The notes below the pieces were generated by a model. The model searched no databases. It was not told where the DNA came from and worked only from the letters and a program-made list of their open reading frames with translations. Made by a program: the position numbers and the translations under genes. A stretch of DNA of 64,000 nt from Ustulina deusta (taxonomy: Eukaryota; Ascomycota; Sordariomycetes; Xylariales; Xylariaceae), in contig JAJNNX010000002.1 in NCBI GenBank assembly GCA_023159155.1, forward strand, positions 558,001 through 622,000, given 5' to 3'. This document shows, one piece after another, positions 38,962 to 51,427 of the stretch. Position 1 is the first letter of the stretch. Each line of letters starts with the position of its first letter.

Positions 38962-41067
38962 ATGGGTTTGGTCGAGCAAATACTAGAACGTGCTTCCGTC
39001 CCGTCCGTTCTCCTATTCCTGGCCGCGGGTTTTGCGCTATGGGGGGTCTGTCTGAAGATCGATGAGTCGGTTCGGCTTCGAAGGCTTGGGGCCCGGGCTC
39101 CCAAAGCCGTGAGCCGTTTCCCGTTTGGTAAGTGAGGAGACGAGGGAAATAGATGCACCTTTCTTGTTTAAGTGTAAAAGGAATAATTGTATCTGACGAG
39201 AAGAGCTGTTTTTAGGTCTGGATATCGTATCTAAGCAGATCGAGGCCACGATGAAATACAAGAACATGGAAGCATTCTTGGAAATCATGAAGCCCTCCCC
39301 CAACTACAACGCGGAAGCACGGCTGCGTAAGAAATGCTCTGGATCTTTACCTTCTGTTCTTGCTGGCACCTTCTGGAATTGAGCGGTTCCTTTTTGGGCC
39401 ATGACTATGTCCTAGAAAGCTTCTTACCGAAACCTTTACAAGCCGCGTTCAAAACGGCAACTAGCTGACCTCGACTGCTGCAGTGGGACGCCGTATCATC
39501 TTCACAGCGGACCCTGAAAACATCAAGGCGATTCTGGCTACGCAATTCTCTGACTACGGCAAGGGCGAGCCCTTCCACCGCGAATGGAAGGAGTTCTTGG
39601 GCGACAGCATCTTTACCACAGATGGCCAGGCCTGGCACGCGAGCCGACAGCTTCTCCGGCCCCAGTTCTCGAGGGAGCGCATCAGCGACTTGCACACATT
39701 CGAGACTCATCTCGAGACCCTGTTCAAGGCGATAGCGAACGGCGGCGCTTTGAATGGTCCTTATCAAGACGTCGACATCGAGGCCGGAAATGGTAGACCG
39801 CTAGACATTAGTGAGTTATTCTTCCGATACACCTTGGATGTGTCGACGAGCTTCCTTCTCGGCAAAGATGTGCAATCGCTCACGTAAGTTCACCGTGTAC
39901 CATACCCGTGACGTCTCTTGCATGACGCATGAAACCGTAGCTGCGGCGATGAACTAACACCATCCCCGCAGAAACCCCCGTGAGCCATTTGCCGAAGCTT
40001 TTAATGAAGTGCAGCGGATCCAGAGCCTCAAGGCGCGAGCCGGCCCGCTGCAGATCCTCGTACCACGTGCCTCGTTCCGTCGCGGCTTGAAGGTGGTCAA
40101 CGAACTCTGTGACATCTATATCGACCAGGCACTACAGTTGAGCAGGGAGGAGCTGGCGTCTAAGACCAAGTCAGATAGCGATTACACGTTCTTGCACGAA
40201 CTTGCGCTGTTCACGCGTGATCGAACGGTACTCCGTGACCAGCTGGTAGCAGTGCTTTTAGCCGGCCGCGATACAACGGCCGCGACGCTATCAGTAAGTC
40301 AATTGAATTCTTGCGGTCATTGTCTTCTTGCTTTGGCACTTTAAGTTGTATAAAGACTCCTCTTCGGACTTGAATCCTGTTCTGGAGAGCTTTCCACGCC
40401 CCTGAACACACTCATATGCATATATAGCGCTCAAAATGGCGATACCTAACTCCGAGTGTTATAGTGGACAATTTACGAGCTCGGACGCCATCCAGAGGTA
40501 GTGCAGAAGCTGCGGGACGAGATCATCAAGACAGTCGGTCGCAACCGCACGCCAACGTACGACAATCTGAAAAACATGAAGTATCTCCAGTACGTCGTGA
40601 ACGAGACGTTGCGACTGTACCCCGTTGTGCCATTCAACGTGCGTCTAGCTCTCAAGGACACAACGCTGCCGCGGGGCGGGGGAGCCGACGGCACGCAGCC
40701 CATCGCGGTGCTCAAGGATACGGCGATCGCGTACTCGACGCTCGTGATGCAGCGACGCTCGGACCTGTACCCGCCCGTGTCGGAGAAGTTCCCCGACCCC
40801 GCGGAATACTGCCCTGACCGCTGGTTTGTCTGGCAGCCCCGGCCCTGGCAGTACATCCCGTTCAACGGCGGCCCGCGCATCTGCATCGGGCAGCAGTTCG
40901 CCCTGACGGAGATAACGTACGTGCTCACACGCTTGTTCCAGCGCTTCGAGCGCGTCGAGAGCTTCATGCACGAGATCGACGGCGGGAAGCCCACGCTCAA
41001 GTCCGAGATCGTCATCCAACCTGGTGATGGCGTCAAGGTTGCGCTGTGGGAGGCGAAGAGGCCTTGA
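38962..41067 (+). CDS. Cytochrome P450, CYP52-clan
   Basis: Microsomal monooxygenase of the clan that includes CYP52 (n-alkane and fatty acid omega-hydroxylases) and CYP539. Five exons (38962-39127, 39216-39326, 39484-39883, 39972-40293, 40465-41067) give 533 residues. An N-terminal membrane anchor (VPSVLLFLAAGFALWGV) is followed by PFGLDIVSKQIEA. Motifs: I-helix LLAGRDTTAATLS, K-helix ETLR, the PDRW motif, and the heme loop FNGGPRICIGQQFALTE with Cys473 as axial ligand. FLGDSIFTTDGQAWHASRQLLRPQF is typical of the CYP52 group. A loop with GGGADGTQP in the substrate-recognition region is also seen in CYP52-like proteins. Substrate is inferred only as alkane or fatty acid. Confidence 0.92.
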
Positions 41068-42316
41068 GTATATGGAGTGAGATGAAATAATGAAAAAAAG
41101 GGGAAAAAAAAACCAATGCGATAATACTTGTATATGTGCTGCGAGATACGACGACATGAGATTGGATAAGCCATATGTAAGAGAGAGAAAAACCATCCTG
41201 TATTTATTTATATAGGAGATCTCCATTTCGGGGTATTTGCTTTGGGAAGAAGAAAATGAGGCTGGTTGAGACTAGCTCGGAGCTGGCGGTTTTTTGCCCC
41301 CCGTATGTCAGTGCTATCAAGACGATTCCTTCTCTTTTCCCTTGTTTCTTCTATTGTTTCTTTCATTTTCGTGAATTCGGCATTGATGTACAATCTATGT
41401 GGAGAGGCGTAGGTAGTAGTGCGTTCGAGGCGATAGGCGTTGCCGGACAATGAGTTTGTTTAACAACGGCTGCGATTGTGATAGGCGGCGCTTATGTCGG
41501 CTTTACTTATAGGACAGGCAGAACTGGATTGAATTACCTAATGCTGTTTCCTCCATGGGTGGTGGTATCTATAATAGGTATAATATATACAGCAAGATAA
41601 GAAGAAGGAAGAAAAAGGTAGCTGTCCGGTTGTTATCTTTAGATCTGCATTAAGCAAATTAGGAGCGCCAACAGAGAAATAAAGACATGGTCAAAACTCA
41701 GTGATGTCATATAATTAATGTATAATTTTCTAGGTATATACCTAGGAATACAAGGTACATGTCGCTATACTATAGGTACCTTCAGTTATATAGGTATTAA
41801 TATGTAGGTATTAGAAGCCGAGAAGAGTCACTGTAGGAGCATTGATGCGAGGGGCTGGTCTGGCTAAGGTACCTACCCTACCTAGGTAGGTACTTATCTA
41901 ATCATGGGGCTGACAAATGTGGCTCTGGATACTTAGGCAGTGGCTTGACAACAACAAGACCTGCCTACCACAAGGATTCTTTAACCTCCTAACCTTTACC
42001 CACCTCTCTGTCATTCCTCCTCGTCCCATCGCCTCAATAACCCGTGCCTCTGAAGACCCTAGAAACACCCTCCCGACATACAGGCGACCCGCTCACATTT
42101 CCTTTGCCAAGTCGACCCTTTCGCATCGTGACCTGCGCGTCGGTACGACGTCGCCGCTTCAATCTTGCCACCGACCCTCGACACCACGCGCGACAGCACA
42201 CCCCTCCAATACGACCGTCGCGCTTCTGCATTTTCCGCTCGGTTTCGCATTTTTGTTTCTCGTCTGATCTTCGGACAATTTAATCCTAGTACAAGCATCG
42301 CCGGATTTCGAGCAAG
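41068..42316. other. Spacer and leader of the Nab2 gene
   Basis: 3' flank of the P450 then promoter of the Nab2-like gene. CCTACCTAGGTAGGTAC palindromic sequence at about 41876-41895. From 41940 to 42316 the DNA is C/T-rich with many CGAC/CACC runs, consistent with a long 5' leader. No gene recognised. Confidence 0.55.
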
Positions 42317-43906
42317 ATGTCGATCGAGATCACGCTTAACACGCCACTGGCGGACGCCCTTACTAGTGTCATCCAGCCGAAACTGATGGAGGTTGGTTGG
42401 GCGCAATCGAATGACGATGCAGCCCTGTCCGAGTACATTATCCTCATGCTCGTTAACGGCAAGACACAAGAACAAATTGCGGGTGAACTTGCGGGCGACC
42501 TCCTGAACCTCGGACCCGATGACCCAGCCGCTCGGGACTTCACACATTGGCTCTTTGATCAGATCAATGCTCTACAATCACAACTGAATGGCGGTGTCGC
42601 ACAAGCAGGTAATGCCACAGACGGTACCGCCCAAGGCGACGCGATTCCTATGGAGCAAGACACAGAGATGAGCACATCAACGGATAGCCCGGAATTCAAC
42701 GCGTATGTTCGTCTTATCTTCATTCTTGACCAAGCACTGACAAAGGCCAGGCCTACCGGACCGAAATCCATGAGAAATGGCAATATGAGGGGCGGTCGCG
42801 AGAAGCGGTTGTTTGGCCAAATGGCGAAAGCGATGGATCGCAGCCACGATTCGGTGTTGCATCGCGTTCGAGCAAATGGTAACGAGCGAATCAATACGCA
42901 CAGCCGAGTACCCCCAACTGGACCTAGGCTCGGGCGCGGCAACAATCGTATGATGAACAACCGCACCGCCGGTATTACTGCTGGACTAAACCAGATGGCT
43001 AGTAGTATGCCGGGCATACCTGGGCCACCAAACATGAATGCTATGAATGGAATGAATGGTATGAACGACATGAGCTGGATGATGCAGGGGGGCCCCCAGC
43101 AAGAGCAGATCTTTCAGCTACTTCAGCAGCAGAACCAGATGATGGCTCAGTTACAGCAACAGCTTTCTCAACAAAACCAAGGTACCAATGGCCGACCAGG
43201 AAGGTCTCTCTTTGATCGAACTCAGAACCCACGAGGTGGTAGAAGAGGAGGCCATCATCTGAACGGCCCTAGGCCGCTACAGACTGGTTCACCGAAGCCG
43301 ACAGACAGCAATGCCGACGGCGAGGATGTCGATATGTCACAAGCGAAACCCGAGCCACCAAATGCCGAGATAACATTGTGCAAATTCAACCTGGCTTGTA
43401 CAAACAGGGATTGCAAGTTTGCTCACCAGTCCCCTGCAGCGCCTCCTAACACCACTGTGGATGTCACCGACGTCTGCTCATTTGGCGCAGCCTGTAAGAA
43501 TTGGAAGTGCGTCGGTCGCCATCCTTCCCCGGCGACCAAGCGTGCCCACCAGAATGAGCAGGAGTGTAAATTCTACCCCAACTGCACTAACCTCCATTGC
43601 CCATTCAAACATCCCGACATGCCCCCTTGTCGTAATGGTGGCGACTGCAATGTGGAGGGATGCAAGTTTACTCACATACAAACGATGTGCAAATTCAAGC
43701 CGTGCAAAAACCGGTACTGCCCCTTCAAGCACGAGGAAGGCCAGCGCGGCACATTCCCAGATAAAGTATGGACAGCGGATGGAGCAAAGAACCATGTGAG
43801 CGAGAGGCAATTTGTTGATCAAAATGGGGCGGAGGAATTCATCATCCCTGGAACGGACGAAGATGCCGCCCAAGACGCCGCCGCTATGGATGCAAGCATA
43901 CAATAA
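42317..43906 (+). CDS. NAB2: Nab2/ZC3H14-type nuclear poly(A)-binding protein
   Basis: Binds poly(A) tails and controls their length and mRNA export. The single long frame holds 529 residues, but a typical 48 nt intron (42703-42750: GTATGT, CTGAC, CCAG) probably is removed, giving 513 residues. Residues 1-95 form the Nab2 N-terminal (PWI-like) fold that contacts the nuclear pore. The middle is Met/Asn/Gln-rich with RGG-like patches (NMRGGREKR, RGGRRGGHH). The C terminus has five CCCH zinc fingers (about 337-457): CKFNLACTNRDCKFAH, CSFGAACKNWKCVGRH, CKFYPNCTNLHCPFKH, CRNGGDCNVEGCKFTH and CKFKPCKNRYCPFKH. The spacing C-x5-C-x4/5-C-x3-H fits Nab2. Confidence 0.92.
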   Translation: MSIEITLNTPLADALTSVIQPKLMEVGWAQSNDDAALSEYIILMLVNGKTQEQIAGELAGDLLNLGPDDPAARDFTHWLFDQINALQSQLNGGVAQAGNATDGTAQGDAIPMEQDTEMSTSTDSPEFNAYVRLIFILDQALTKARPTGPKSMRNGNMRGGREKRLFGQMAKAMDRSHDSVLHRVRANGNERINTHSRVPPTGPRLGRGNNRMMNNRTAGITAGLNQMASSMPGIPGPPNMNAMNGMNGMNDMSWMMQGGPQQEQIFQLLQQQNQMMAQLQQQLSQQNQGTNGRPGRSLFDRTQNPRGGRRGGHHLNGPRPLQTGSPKPTDSNADGEDVDMSQAKPEPPNAEITLCKFNLACTNRDCKFAHQSPAAPPNTTVDVTDVCSFGAACKNWKCVGRHPSPATKRAHQNEQECKFYPNCTNLHCPFKHPDMPPCRNGGDCNVEGCKFTHIQTMCKFKPCKNRYCPFKHEEGQRGTFPDKVWTADGAKNHVSERQFVDQNGAEEFIIPGTDEDAAQDAAAMDASIQ

Positions 43907-44680
43907 GCTACAGACATGGTCCTGTTGGGGCTTGTGTAATAATACCACAAATCAGATGATGCTTGAGAAGGAGACTCGAGGCGAGGCAGCAAGACAGCAT
44001 TCTTAGTTTTACAACGTGGAGGTTCATGATCCCAAGATGGGTTGCATTGTATATTATGTCTGGGCTTAGGTGCGGCTCAACAGAACCATGCTGGAAGATG
44101 GGTTCTTGGAGTTCAGGTCAGTGCTTTTGTACGTGATAGTCAGGGGTTAGATGGACATAAGGAAAATTTTCGGGACCTCAGCATACATGGAATATACCCA
44201 ATGCGAATCTTTGTGATGTGTCAAATCATTCAATCATATTCCGCGTCTTTGAACAATCATGGGTGCATGGTGGGAAGTAATGAATATTTTGGGACTGGTG
44301 ATAGGTAGGTAGGTATGGACACGAAGTTGCGGCAGTTGAATACTAAGGTATGTACTTACATGTAATGTACTTGGTGGATGGTACCTTAGATGTACCTCCC
44401 ACCACATGCGTGCAATGGCAACCTGCTAACGCCCCTGTCCTGGTAGGTATCTACTGTGCGTTAGTGGATTAGGTACTGTTCCTACAGCGTACCCATCTGC
44501 CCAGAGTAAAGTAGGTAGGTACCTCCTACCCAGTCTAGTACCTGCCCGCCCATAGACTGACTAAGTACATACTTATGTACCTATGCTAGGTTGAGATGTC
44601 GAACCACTCATCATACGAACCTCACCTCCACCTTGCATTCGCGATATGCCAGGCTGGAGTCCTGTCGTTGCACACGTGCA
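43907..44680. other. Intergenic, no gene recognised
   Basis: 3' flank of the Nab2 gene and promoter of the Hem14-like gene. Dense TAGGTAGGTA / TACCTACC motifs occur between 44300 and 44590, including GTAGGTAGGTACCTCCTACC near 44511. No gene supported. Confidence 0.6.
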
Positions 44681-46961
44681 ATGATTTCCCAACGCCCAGA
44701 AGATGTCTTGAGAAATCTTCTACGGTCTGGCTATCACAATGCTCAGCATTCGGCCGTTCGGTTGACAGCCCGCCGTCCCATGCCGCTCTCCAAGCCTTGC
44801 GCCTGCACGCGACAGCTCAGCGCCCTACCCCGTTCGAAGAGTTGTCTCGGGTCACCCATTGGGCGCCGGACAGTGTGCGGGGGCTCACACGTCGCTTATA
44901 ATGGTCGGAAACAACCATTCGCGACCACGTGCGCCGGCGAGACGAAACCACGCGAGATTGCTGTCCTCGGAGCTGGAATAACAGGCTTGACCGCAGCCCA
45001 TTACCTCGCCCGCCACGCGGAAAATGCTCATATAACCATCTACGAGGCCAGCAGCAGTCCGGGAGGATGGATCAAGGCAGATCGCGTCGAGGTTGAAGAC
45101 GGCGAGGGACAACGGGGCCATGTCTTGCTTCAGAAGGGACCGCGGATGCTTCGGCCCAGCGGGTCGTCGACCAAATATGACGACCTCGTGCTGTATGATG
45201 TGGTGAGTTAAGCTTACGCCAAATAACGAGAGAAGACAGCAGCGTTACTGACCACGTTCGTATCCCGTCTTGTAGCTTGCTAGCCTGAACATGGGTGATG
45301 AGGTCCGACAACCAGAAGCCGTGTCAAGCAACCGCTACCTATACTACCCCGACCATCTTGTTAAGATGCCAGATGCGAAACTAAGTGTAGAAAATATTAT
45401 CAGCGCGATGCTAAGTTACCTGACAGAGCCCATATGGTCTGGTTTGCCCCAGGCTTCGTTCAATCTCATGGCTAGCCTATACAAGGCCATGGACCCGTCC
45501 GGCCGGCGACTTGCTGTCCAAGTTTCGGAGGATGAGTCGGTAGCGCAGTTTTTAACGCGGATCCTGAAGGATGACAGGATAGTCGAGAACGTAGTGTCTG
45601 GCATGATGCATGGCATATATGGAGGCGACATCTACAAACTGAGTGCTAAGCATACAGTATTAGAACGTATGTGGTATTATTTCAAAAAACCCCTGCCTCA
45701 AAAATCGGGCCTTTCTTGGCTCGAGTTAAAGGAATGGTATCTTCTGTATGACATGATGAGTGGCCCTAACAGGCTCAAGATTATTGAGCTAGCAGAGAGG
45801 GCCGTTGATTGGAAGTTGTTGGCATTTGAAGACGGCCTTGCGTCGTTAGTGGAAGGCCTAGAGAAAGATCTCAAGACGAGAAGCAATGTCACTTTCAAGT
45901 ACAATGAACCTGTTACATCCTTGAAACACGAAGAGGGTAAGATTTTGGTAAGTGATTCGCTTGGGAACCCATGAATCCGTTTGACCACTGAGACTGACTA
46001 ACATATCTAGGTGACAACGCCAAAGTCAGAGCAACCTACAAAATATGACCATGTTATATGTACATTATTCTCCAAGCAACTTGCTCAGATTACTGAGCCA
46101 CGAAATTCCTTGCCCTCACTCGCAGAGACACATGCCGTGACTATCATGGTTGTCAACCTTTGGTACCCGAACCCCAATCTTTTGGCCGAAGGTGGTTTCG
46201 GGTATCTCATCCCATCATCTACCCCAGATAACGATGAAGGTGCTCTCGGCGTACTTTTTGATTCGGACCTACGAACCGGTGACAGCGAGATGCCCGGCAC
46301 CAAACTCACTGTCATGCTTGGCGGGCATCACTGGGATGGCTGGAAGCATTTTCCATCAGAGGAGATGGCAATCGTCATGGCAAAGGAGGTCGTACGACGC
46401 CAGCTTGGCATCAGTGACAACGAGAAAGTGGTTGCAGGCGCACGTTTATGTCGCGATTGTCTACCGCAGCATTTCGTGGGCCATCGTAACCGTATGAAGG
46501 AGGCGCACTACGATCTCATGTCGGCATTCCAGGGCCATCTTACCGTTGCAGGGCCCAGTTATACCACAATTGGTGTGATACCCGCGATGCGCGCTGGTTT
46601 CGACGCAGGCATGCGTGTTGCGCGTGGTCATGTGCAGCCTTGGTTCCGCATTCCTCTGCGCACCGACCAAAATAATGAGCCGCTAGAATTGGACTATTGG
46701 ATGGACGAAAAGCTTACCTCCGAAGTTCCCGACACAATTGGGGATTCCGGGCTCGAGCAATTTACGGAGAATGAGTGGGCCTACCGGCGAGCCTCTCCTC
46801 GTAGTTTCATGCTTTTCCGTAAGTTCACCCAAAAACCGGCACGTTTCCAGGACGCGGACGGGAACTACCTCGATATAAATCAGAGGCGACTAGAAAATGC
46901 CCCTCCCTTCTATGCGAACATGATATTGGAGAACCTTAAAAGGCCAAAAGACAACAGGTAA
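44681..46961 (+). CDS. HEM14: Mitochondrial protoporphyrinogen oxidase
   Basis: FAD-dependent oxidase of the penultimate heme-biosynthesis step (protoporphyrinogen IX to protoporphyrin IX) at the inner mitochondrial membrane. Three exons (44681-45202, 45276-45947, 46011-46961) give 714 residues, longer than most fungal enzymes owing to a ~95-residue Arg/Ser-rich, mostly non-acidic N terminus that serves as presequence; a second possible start is ATG 44780. The FAD motif AVLGAGITGLTAAHYLARH begins near 96, followed by the PPOX-typical SSPGGWI and QKGPRMLRPSGSSTKYDDLVL. Later blocks: SGMMHGIYGGDIYKLS, VVNLWYPNPNLL, GFGYLIPSS, and PSYTTIGVIPAMRAGFDA near the end. The intron phases are all 0. Confidence 0.93.
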
Positions 46962-47465
46962 CGATTAGGGAGACGAGAAAAAAAAAACCGTTTATTTGCA
47001 AGAGGGGGGTTAGATTCGATGGCTCAACATGTGGATTGTGTATATATATCCATTTGCATTACACGGCGTGTATTTGTGCTTCATGGCTTTTGTCAATGAA
47101 ATCCCGTGGTGTATACTCAAAAGCGATTAATTAGCATGTACGAATCTGGGGTTCTCTCAAGGAAAATATAGCAGACAGGCAGAAAAGAGGGGACATAAAA
47201 AAAAGCCGATAGATATAAAATAGATTAGGCTGCTTCGTAGTAAGTAAAGAGTTGGCGATGTCTTGTTTATACCTATCCACCCGTCCTCCTCGCTGAGAAG
47301 GGTTTACCAGTACATAATAATACTTGAATCCGCCGATTTCCCGCTGCCTCAGACCCCTTTAGATTGCTCGTGTCTGGCCGAGAAGAAGCCACATCACTAG
47401 TCTAGAAAAGCAGATGATGGGCTTGAAGGTCGTCGTCGATACCTAAGGGTGCGGATATACATATC

Positions 47466-47489
47466 TACATACATACATACATACATACA
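47466..47489. repeat. (CATA)n microsatellite
   Basis: About six tandem CATA units are visible within the HEM14 downstream spacer. Confidence 0.8.
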
Positions 47490-47876
47490 ACCAGATTTAT
47501 CTACCCGATGTACGTAATCTTAGGACTGGTACATGCCGATTAAGCGACAGCAACACGGTACAGGAAGGAGTGAGCCGATAAATCTTTGGATCGAGAACGG
47601 GAAACAAGTGCTCAGGTGCTACAGCGCCTAACTTTTCAATACAGTGGGTTGTATGATTATATTATTTTAGCTCTCGCTTTCATCTCGGGAGAATAGGTAG
47701 ATGGTTGTTTGCCACTCCGACTGCTGTGCAGACCGAAAGGGCAGTACGTACAAGAGGAGAGAAGAGTACAGTGCATTTATTTTCATGCAAGTACTTAAGA
47801 CTACCGTTTCCTGGGCCCAAGGGACTAATTCTTACGAGGCAATCGCTAACACAGGTTTCTGGAGATTCAGTAGATA

Positions 47877-47920
47877 TGTATGTGTATGAATGTATGTATG
47901 TATGTATGTATGTGTGTATA
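47877..47920. repeat. (TGTA)n microsatellite
   Basis: Tandem TGTA units with a few interruptions (GAATG, GTGTG). It is complementary in sequence to the (CATA)n tract 0.4 kb to the left, so the two could pair as an inverted repeat. Confidence 0.75.
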
Positions 47921-48283
47921 TATGTACAGCACCTTAAATCCGCGATATGGACAGGGCGACTTAGAAACAATCGCGTTATATCGTTTCGAATCCAACCTAA
48001 CGCGCCAGTTCAACGGGTGATGATACTGAAAACACTCTGAGTAGATTGAGTAGCCCACACCTCCTCCTATGGACTGACTCACTACGTTGTCTTATGCAAA
48101 TCTCCCTGACCCGACTAGCTGACTTTATGACGCAATAGTCAGATAACCGAATCCCCAATCTAAATGCAAGCATGTGGATGCCTATCCGTGTATATGTTAT
48201 AGCAAGAGGACTAAATGAGATTTTGCGGGGGGGAAAAGGACAATGTTCATGCGTATTCGCTCTGTTCAACTTGGAATCATCGT

Positions 48284-50882
48284 CTAAACGATGTTATAAA
48301 CCCTCTTCGCGATCCAGAAGCAGGTTAGCCCGAAAAGCACCAACCCAGCTGTAATGGCGAAGAACCAAGTCAGGTCCCCCTCGTAGTCTTGACCGGGCAC
48401 CCAGACGTTCATGCCCCAGAGACCGGTGATGATGTTCATGGGGAGAACAATGGTGCCGAGGACTGTCAATTTGCCCAAGACGTCGGCGGTCTGCTCGGCT
48501 CGTTCATTCATGCAGATGTTAATCTGTGCAATGTAATTTGCATGGCAGCGCGCAAGGATCCTGCAAGAGCATTAGCTTCGTTCATCGTAGCTGTATATTG
48601 CTTCTGAGGGAGGCAACAAAACTTACATTTCGTAGTGACTTAGATTGGCGGTCATGGTCACGATATGATCCTGGATGTCGCCAAGATACAATCCGATGTC
48701 TGACTGCGGTGCTACCTCCCAGTGCTCGTTACACCTTTTAGCAAATCCCTTGATGACATCGGCTTTATTCCCCAAAAGTCGATATAGGGTCATGACTCTC
48801 TTTCTGCAGTCGCCGACACGGCGCAGCATATCCCCACTTGCTTCTGCATTTCCCTCTGATTTTGCAGCTTTCTCTTCAGCACTGACCCGTCTCTGCTTTA
48901 TTGATGACGAGTGCGGATCTGTGGATGAGTGCAGTTCCAAGATCTTGTCGTCAATATCATCCACCTCCTCTTCGATATTTTGGATGAGGGGAAGATAGAC
49001 ATCCGTGATATCATCAATGATTGCGTAACTAATCCAATCGGAGCTAAGCATCATGAAATCCTTGAGCTGCCGTATCCTACGACGCACATTGGCTGGATGT
49101 GGGGTTTGGCTGAAGTGGAAGGAGAGAACACCTTCACGGAATACCACGACATACATGTTGACCGGTTCAAGGTGATTCTCCGAGTTGGCGTCTTGATCAA
49201 AAGAGCGATAGTTCACAAAGTAATAATGTCGGAAGAGTTCGACCTTCTCACGCTGTTCCTGGAGCATAATATCCTCTGACGTGAGAGGATGTATACCAAA
49301 GGTTTTGGCAAGGGCTTTCATTTCCCCGTCTGTTGGGCTCAAAACATCAAGCCACCAGACAGGGCGTTCCCCATACCGTGGTTTCTTGCTACTATCTGGA
49401 GAAGGGGATTTCATGTCGGGTAAAGGCGACTTTACCCGCTTCGGTGTCGACTCATGGGAAGCTTGTCTTGAAGGAGATATAGAAGCAGGGATTTTTTCCT
49501 TGGGCGAAAGGTTCGGATTCAGTTGCGGCTCGGGGAGCGTAGTGATTGCTGGCGCGGGTTGTCTCGTCGGGACTTTAGAGGACTGTTCGCCACCTTTGCC
49601 AACGCTTGCGAGTTCTCCTAGAAGCTCGTCATCTTCGTCAGACGACGAATCAAATAGGAGCGGCGGATCGGGAACGAAAAGTTCTCGAAAGCTAGCATCT
49701 AGTTGAACGAGCTCTGAAATCGTCTGACTGTGTATAGTGCTTTGAAGCTCCTCGTTGAAATACGTAAAACGGTAAGGCGCATCCTCCTCAATCTGGAACC
49801 ACCCTTTGTGGTGAACAGGGCGTAATCGGCCGTTGACAAGCTGCGGCTCTGTGATCTTTTTCATGCGCCTAACCTCGCTTTTGCCCTCCCGCTCGAGGCG
49901 AGACCACTCTTCAAGGATGGCTAGATCGGGCCACTTATTCTGACGTCGCCGCCGTCCTCGTAGGCTTCCTTTCCCTCGGGCCTGTGGCAGCTCATCGTCG
50001 GCTACTTCAGACATCCCTTCCTGGGGAAAACAGACGTCTTCGGACGCCTGGAGTGCTATGGTCTGTCTCCTCTCAAACGATGACTGCTGAACCGGGTCAT
50101 CGTCCCCGCCAGTCACGCTGTTGGCCGGCGACCTATGTAGAGAAAGGCTATCTCGCATCATGACATCGCCAAAGTTTATTTCAGACCGATCCAGAGGGCC
50201 TAGGGCAGGCGTGCCAGGCATCGAGGGAGGGTAGTTGATATTGTGCCTCCCGCCTGGGGTCAGAAGGACTGTGTGCGGCCTGTTACTCGATCTGCTAGAA
50301 CCAGGGCGGCTACGAGACTGTTCCCACCTACGATGATCTTCACGAAAGCTATAACTCCGAGGGGACCCAGGGTCCGGTCTAGCTGAGCCTGCTAGCAAAG
50401 GTGTATTCTCTGTCTCGCCACCATCTTGGTCGATTTGCCGAGAAGACATAGTACGAAGGCGAGCAGCAGTGGCTTGGGGTGTCGAATACGATGTCGCGAG
50501 TACGGAAGGTCGTCTCGGCCGGGGATACTGGGCACCCCTAGGTAATCTGTCAGGACGGGAATGCAGGGAAAATGTTGGCGCAAGAGCGTTATCCATACCT
50601 ATGATCCAGAAGAACCTCACTGTCTATGCTTCCATTGCTGAGGTTTCTCGCTCGGGCGTAGAATCCGTCTCGATTTGTCGCATCATTTGAAGCTGGGCCG
50701 GCGACGAAATCATCGGGAGGGACTGCGAAGGATTTTCGCCTCGGCTGTTTATGCTTCCGACCTGCTCGGTGCTTCTTTTTCGGAGTCTTGCTGCTCGACA
50801 AAGGGGGTTTTAGTGACCCAGAGGGCACGGAGGGCGACTCGCGTGGGGCGGTATCGAGGAGGGAATACGGATTGGTAGTCAT
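48284..50882 (-). CDS. MNR2: CorA-like Mg2+ transporter, Alr/Mnr2 type
   Basis: Divalent cation channel of the CorA superfamily, likely for Mg2+. Three exons (50599-50882, 48627-50537, 48284-48560) give 823 residues. A long Ser/Pro/Arg-rich N terminus (about 1-380, with KKKHRAGRKHKQPRR and other basic stretches) precedes the CorA cytosolic domain from about WWLDVLSPTDGEMKALAKTF. The C terminus has the two membrane helices with the signature GMN (about 780) in TGLWGMNVWVPGQ. The extended N terminus resembles the vacuolar yeast Mnr2 and the plasma-membrane Alr1; I cannot decide between them, so the symbol is tentative. The last intron splits the stalk helix just before ILARCHANYIAQIN. A (GATGGT)n repeat lies just upstream. 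Confidence 0.88.
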
Positions 50883-50969
50883 GACGGATAACCAAATCGT
50901 TAGAGCGCGTCTAACAGGATCGAAGCAAATTTACCTCATTCGATGAAGCATGGCTGCGGAGTGGCTGTC

Positions 50970-50999
50970 GGCGATGGTGATGGTGATGGTGATGGCGAT
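50970..50999. repeat. (GATGGT)n microsatellite
   Basis: Four to five near-perfect GATGGT units about 90 bp upstream of the Mg2+ transporter start codon, in its probable leader or promoter. Confidence 0.75.
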
Positions 51000-51427
51000 G
51001 CTATTCTGGCGCTGATCAATCTAGTGCATACGGGTAGACAACAACTGGCTCCTCATAATACATGTAAACTGCGGTGTGGTATATTACAGCGGTTCTGGAC
51101 CGATGTTATATTGCAATTCAAAAGAACAACAAGAGAGAGAAAAGTGCTACCCGAAGAAGTAGGAACAGTGAATGATAAGTGCGATCATCACATGGTTTGA
51201 GTCAATCAGCTAAATAGAGTTTCGGAGGTACAGCGGTAGTTGCAGAAGTGGGATTCGTGTGACGTCGTGGCAGCACGAGTGAGCTACCTACAACACACAG
51301 ATACCCACAGCTATAGGTGGGCTCCTGCACTGATTGACAGGGGCTGGTGTCCAACATATGCATTGTGCTGCCCAGCATTTTTCTTTCACGTGGCTTTGCC
51401 TTACTTTGGCGGTGACCTAGGCACCTA

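Larger units (their letters stand above)
46962..48283. other. Convergent 3' spacer with microsatellites
   Basis: Between the stops of HEM14 (+) and the Mg2+ transporter (-). It holds (CATA)n repeats at about 47466-47489 and (TGTA)n repeats at about 47877-47920. Short ORFs over these repeats are artefacts of the repeat. No gene recognised. Confidence 0.6.

Noticed and set aside
38990..39010. GTCCCGTCCG, a piece of the MITE end, inside the P450 gene
   Set aside because: It encodes part of the conserved N-terminal region in frame and lacks the rest of the element; chance match.
47466..47970. Hairpin element formed by (CATA)n and (TGTA)n
   Set aside because: They are complementary, but simple microsatellites do so by chance; no conserved ends or flanking duplications.
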